Position numbers and translations under genes: made by a program. From the NCBI GenBank assembly GCA_965199235.1, contig CBDAQU010000002.1, positions 2,418,001-2,482,000 of the forward strand: 64,000 nucleotides of DNA, given 5' to 3'. The stretch's first letter is position 1; every line of letters starts with the position of its first letter. This DNA comes from BOG-908 sp965199235. GTDB lineage: Bacteria; Pseudomonadota; Alphaproteobacteria; Acetobacterales; Acetobacteraceae. Positions 61,303 through 64,000 of this stretch are shown one piece after another. A model generated the notes under the pieces. It did not search any database. It saw only the letters and a list, made by a program, of their open reading frames with translations, and had not been told where the DNA came from.

Positions 61303-62180
61303 GCGACGACGGCCAGCACGGCATCACCCTGATCGCCTTTGTCGGCAGCGTCTTCTCCCCCTGGTACCGGCTCGCACGCCAGCGCGGCGGCGGCGACCCC
61401 ACGCAGCACTGCGCGATGAATTTCTGCATGTATGGCCGCCCGCGCCGCTGGGCGATGACCGAACGCGGTGCGAAAGCCTTGCACCGCACGGCAAGCGACT
61501 TGGCAATCGGTCCGTCCTCCCTGCGCTGGAACGGCACTGTGCTGACTGCAGAGATCGACGAGGTCACCGCGCCGCTGCCCACCCGCCTGCGCGGAACCAT
61601 ACGCCTGCACCCGCAAGGGCTGGCCACGCACCAGGTGGCGCTGGATGGGGCGGGCCGCCACCGCTGGTCCCCGATCGCCCCAGGTGCGCGCGTCGAGGTC
61701 GAGATGCGGGATCCAAAACTGAGCTGGCAGGGCCACGCCTATTTCGACACCAACGCCGGCGACGAGCCGCTGGAAGACCGCTTCACCCGCTGGGACTGGT
61801 GCCGCGCCAGGCTGCAGGACGGCGTGGCGGTGATCTATCACGGCGACCGCATCGACGGCACGCAGTTCTGCACCGCGCTGCGCTACGACGCAGCCGGCAA
61901 CGCCACAGCGTTCGACCCGCCGCCGCCCGCCGAACTCGGCCGCAATCTCTGGGGCATGCGGATGGGTACCCTCGCCGACCCCGGCGCCGCGCCGCGCATC
62001 GTGCAAAAACTGGAGGACGCCCCCTTCTACGCCCGCTCCGTCATCGCCACCCGGCTCTGCGGCGAAGACGTCACCGCCGTGCACGAAAGCCTCTCCCTCC
62101 CACGTTTCACCGCCCCCTGGGTGCAGGCAATGCTCCCCTTCAAGGCGCCGCGCGCGCTCTGGTCGTCGCTGAACATGTAA
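61260..62180 (+). CDS. crtC: Hydroxyneurosporene synthase (carotenoid 1,2-hydratase)
   Basis: About 306 residues from GTG 61260. The conserved GYEWWYLDALSDDGQHG and FVGSVFSPWY are near the start and later AMNFCMYG and WTRWDWCRAR follow. It adds water to the C1,2 double bond of acyclic carotenoids. Residues FDKNVAPRG, typical of the family N-terminus, are encoded just upstream of the GTG but no in-frame start codon precedes them, so the start is uncertain. The gene overlaps the crtD 3' end by 43 bases or more. Confidence 0.88.
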   Translation: MAPRGYEWWYLDALSDDGQHGITLIAFVGSVFSPWYRLARQRGGGDPTQHCAMNFCMYGRPRRWAMTERGAKALHRTASDLAIGPSSLRWNGTVLTAEIDEVTAPLPTRLRGTIRLHPQGLATHQVALDGAGRHRWSPIAPGARVEVEMRDPKLSWQGHAYFDTNAGDEPLEDRFTRWDWCRARLQDGVAVIYHGDRIDGTQFCTALRYDAAGNATAFDPPPPAELGRNLWGMRMGTLADPGAAPRIVQKLEDAPFYARSVIATRLCGEDVTAVHESLSLPRFTAPWVQAMLPFKAPRALWSSLNM

Positions 62181-62306
62181 GACACCAGGCGGTGCTTGTT
62201 GCGAGGGCGTACCTTGGTTGGGCGGCGAATTTTCGATCGACGAGGAGCCGAAGGGTGGCGGCAACAACTAAAACCAGTTGGCCTTGAGATCGACCTACCC
62301 AAACCG

Positions 62307-62394
62307 AAGGAAACAAAAAACCTTTGTCCGGCTGTCGCGGATCAAATGAATAAAGGTTTTTTGGTCCTTTTTGCAAAAAGGACTGCTTGCTTTC
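62307..62394. repeat. Dispersed repeat family 2, inverted copy
   Basis: Contains the same perfect 20-nt palindrome GTCCTTTTTGCAAAAAGGAC (62364-62383) as the 58720 copy, flanked by ACAAAAAACC and GACTGCTTGCTTT in inverted orientation, plus a matching core near TGTCGCGGAT. It lies in the 289-base gap between convergent crtC and crtB; no gene is evident in that gap. Confidence 0.85.
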
Positions 62395-62469
62395 ACGAGT
62401 CAGACTCAGCCCCGGTTGGGAAACCGAGCACGAGCAGCTCGACGATCGCCCACTCCCATTTCGCAAGCA

Positions 62470-63480
62470 TCAGGAGATTCCCCACTGCTCGCGATGCAGC
62501 CGCTCGAACAGATCGAACACCCAGTCGACACGCTCGCTCACGGCCGCACGGGGAGCGCTGCTCAGCACGGCGGATTCCACAAGATAGCCGCACGCCGGCA
62601 AGGCCTGCGCGGTCGCAGGCGCCATGCGCGGCACCGCAGATAGCAGGCTGCGGCTCAGCAGACACGCCTTGCGCGCATCCGTCACGCGCGCCCGCGCATC
62701 GATCGAATTATGGCCGGCGCGCGCGATCACCCGACCGATGTCCGCGTAGATCAGCCCTGCTGCCCGTATCCCCGGCCGGCACACGGCCGGCAACAGACGC
62801 ACGCCAGACGCCGCCCGCCGGTAAAGCCGTTCGGCCACCTCCAGCACTCTCTCGACCACGGCACCGACACCCGCATCGAACCGTGGCCGCGAGAGGAACG
62901 CGTCGCAATCCACGCCCGCTTCGCGCAGCCAGGCAAGCGGCAGATAGACCCGCCCAGCGCGCGCGTCCTCTCCCACGTCGCGCGCGATGTTGGTCAGCTG
63001 CATGGCAACGCCCAAATCGCAGGCGCGCGCCAGCGCGTCCTGCGTGCGCGCACCCATCAGCACCGCCATCATCGCGCCCACGCTGCCCGCCACGCGCGCG
63101 GCGTAATCCAGCAACTCGTCCAATGTTTCGTAGCGCCGCCCTGCAGCGTCCCACGCGAACCCGTCCAGCAACGCCATCGGCAGCGCTCGCGGCACGTCGT
63201 GGCGCGCCACCACCGCGGCAAAGGCGCGGTCGGCAGCGTGCTCCTGCGGCCTGCCCTCGTAGGCAAGCTCAAGCCGGAGCTTTAGGCGTTCCAGCGCGTC
63301 CTGCTTGGCATCGCCTTGATCGATCGCGTCGTCTGCCAGCCGGCAGAACGCATACATCGCGGTCGCCGGCTCAACCACGCGCCTCGGCAACAGCAGCGAC
63401 GCCGCAAAGAAACTCCTCGATCCGCTGCGCATCAGCGCGCGGCAGGCAGCCATGTCGGACTCAGGCGAAGACGGCAGCAT
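62470..63480 (-). CDS. crtB: Phytoene synthase
   Basis: 336 residues from ATG 63480 (MLPSSPESDMAACRALMRSG); ATG 63504 and 63453 are alternatives. Asp-rich motifs are DDAIDQGD and DVGEDARAGRVYLP. It condenses two geranylgeranyl diphosphates into phytoene, the first committed carotenoid step. The start overlaps the crtI 3' end by about 20 bases, showing the crtI-crtB operon order. Confidence 0.94.
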   Translation of the reverse strand: MLPSSPESDMAACRALMRSGSRSFFAASLLLPRRVVEPATAMYAFCRLADDAIDQGDAKQDALERLKLRLELAYEGRPQEHAADRAFAAVVARHDVPRALPMALLDGFAWDAAGRRYETLDELLDYAARVAGSVGAMMAVLMGARTQDALARACDLGVAMQLTNIARDVGEDARAGRVYLPLAWLREAGVDCDAFLSRPRFDAGVGAVVERVLEVAERLYRRAASGVRLLPAVCRPGIRAAGLIYADIGRVIARAGHNSIDARARVTDARKACLLSRSLLSAVPRMAPATAQALPACGYLVESAVLSSAPRAAVSERVDWVFDLFERLHREQWGIS

Positions 63481-64000
63481 CGGGCACAACCTTGTCCAGA
63501 ACACGCGCGGACGACAGCACGCCAGGAAGGCCAGCGCCGGGATGCGTGCCCGCGCCCACTAAATAGAGGTGCTCTACCTCCTCGCTCTCATTATGCGGCC
63601 GGAACCACGCGCTCTGCGTCAACAACGGCTCCAGCCCGAACGCGGCGCCCTTGTAGGACAGCAGCCGATCCTGGAACTCCTGCGGCGTCATCATCAACGA
63701 CGTGACAACCTCGTCCTGCAGCCCAGGCAGGATGCTCTCCGAAAGCGCGCGCGCGATTTTCTGGCGGTAAGGCTCGGCGGTAGCGCGCCAATCCGTGCCG
63801 CTGTCCAGATGCGGCACCGGCGAAAGCACGTAGAACGCGTCGCACCCCGTCGGGGCCAGCGACGGATCGGTCGCTGTCGGCCGATGCAGGTATAGGCTGA
63901 AATCATCGGCCAGATGATGCCGCGCAAAGATGTCGCGCAGCAACGCACGGTAGCGTGGCCCCAGCAGGATCGTGTGGTGCGCCACGTCGTCGTACCGGCG
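63461..64000 (-). CDS. crtI: Phytoene desaturase, C-terminal part (5' end outside window)
   Basis: About 180 residues, open to the right edge. The first visible residues AHHTILLGPRY and the later LYLVGAGTHPGAGLPGVLSS are typical of the C-terminal half of CrtI, including the FAD-binding GAGTHPGAG motif. It desaturates phytoene to neurosporene or lycopene. The PGC continues past this edge. Confidence 0.93.
   Translation of the reverse strand, partial: RRYDDVAHHTILLGPRYRALLRDIFARHHLADDFSLYLHRPTATDPSLAPTGCDAFYVLSPVPHLDSGTDWRATAEPYRQKIARALSESILPGLQDEVVTSLMMTPQEFQDRLLSYKGAAFGLEPLLTQSAWFRPHNESEEVEHLYLVGAGTHPGAGLPGVLSSARVLDKVVPDAAVFA

Noticed and set aside
62140..62466. 108-codon minus-strand frame over repeat family 2 near crtB
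   Set aside because: Composed of the repeat read through on the opposite strand, with no domain.
1..64000. Insertion sequences, integrase or tRNA genes that might explain genomic islands
   Set aside because: I found no transposase motif, IS ends or tRNA cloverleaf in the window; only the small dispersed repeats remain.

Overview
The window is high-GC DNA from a phototrophic alphaproteobacterium. It carries about half of a purple-bacterial photosynthesis gene cluster (PGC), running from about 26.2 kb past the right edge, preceded by about 26 kb of ordinary chromosome. The gene content (tetraheme PufC, HiPIP, AcsF, CrtC/D/F, 5-aminolevulinate synthase) and the style of the dispersed repeats suggest a photosynthetic member of the Acetobacteraceae, such as a relative of Rhodopila or Rhodovastum. 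The taxon is an inference. PufL keeps His in the FHYNPAHM motif, so the reaction centre is not the Glu168 type of zinc-chlorophyll Acidiphilium.

Left part (1-26.2 kb): a partial glutamine-synthetase-like gene, a TonB-dependent receptor, a methyltransferase/DUF2007 pair divergent from a polyprenyl diphosphate synthase, a lipoprotein, a DUF1501/DUF1800 pair with an MFS transporter, a three-subunit molybdenum hydroxylase operon, an alpha/beta hydrolase, small membrane or exported proteins, an APC permease, two metallophosphoesterases, GalE, a GT9 glycosyltransferase, CspA, TspO and a lower-GC GloVer-repeat protein.

PGC, minus-strand unit (32.2 down to 26.2 kb): ppsR-bchG-pucC-like-bchP-hemC. 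Adjacent genes overlap except bchP and hemC, which are separated by a short gap. Just upstream of ppsR, where aerR/ppaA sits in other purple bacteria, is a short ORF that looks like only the C-terminal end of AerR.

PGC, plus-strand unit (32.7-48.9 kb): bchF-N-B-H-L-M-lhaA-puhA-B-C-orf101-acsF-puhE-hemA, then a HiPIP gene. This makes bacteriochlorophyllide, the H subunit and assembly factors, the oxygen-dependent cyclase and the first committed tetrapyrrole precursor.

PGC, minus-strand unit (59.7 down to 48.9 kb): crtE-crtF-bchC-X-Y-Z-pufB-A-L-M-C, covering carotenoids, late bacteriochlorophyll steps, LH1 and the reaction centre with its tetraheme cytochrome. Divergent from crtE are crtD-crtC; then come crtB and crtI on the minus strand, with crtI cut by the window end. 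TGT-N12-ACA (PpsR-type) palindromes overlap -35/-10-like elements at bchC and in the crtE/crtD gap, and near-matches lie before bchF.

Two dispersed intergenic repeat families with terminal or nested inverted repeats are present, in four and three copies. They contribute codons or stop codons to neighbouring genes (TAG of a phosphatase, TGA of crtE, start regions of crtF and an MFS gene). Short tandem duplications of 15-27 bp recur inside genes (ispB, acsF, the pucC-like gene) and between them. No rRNA, tRNA, IS element or CRISPR array was seen.
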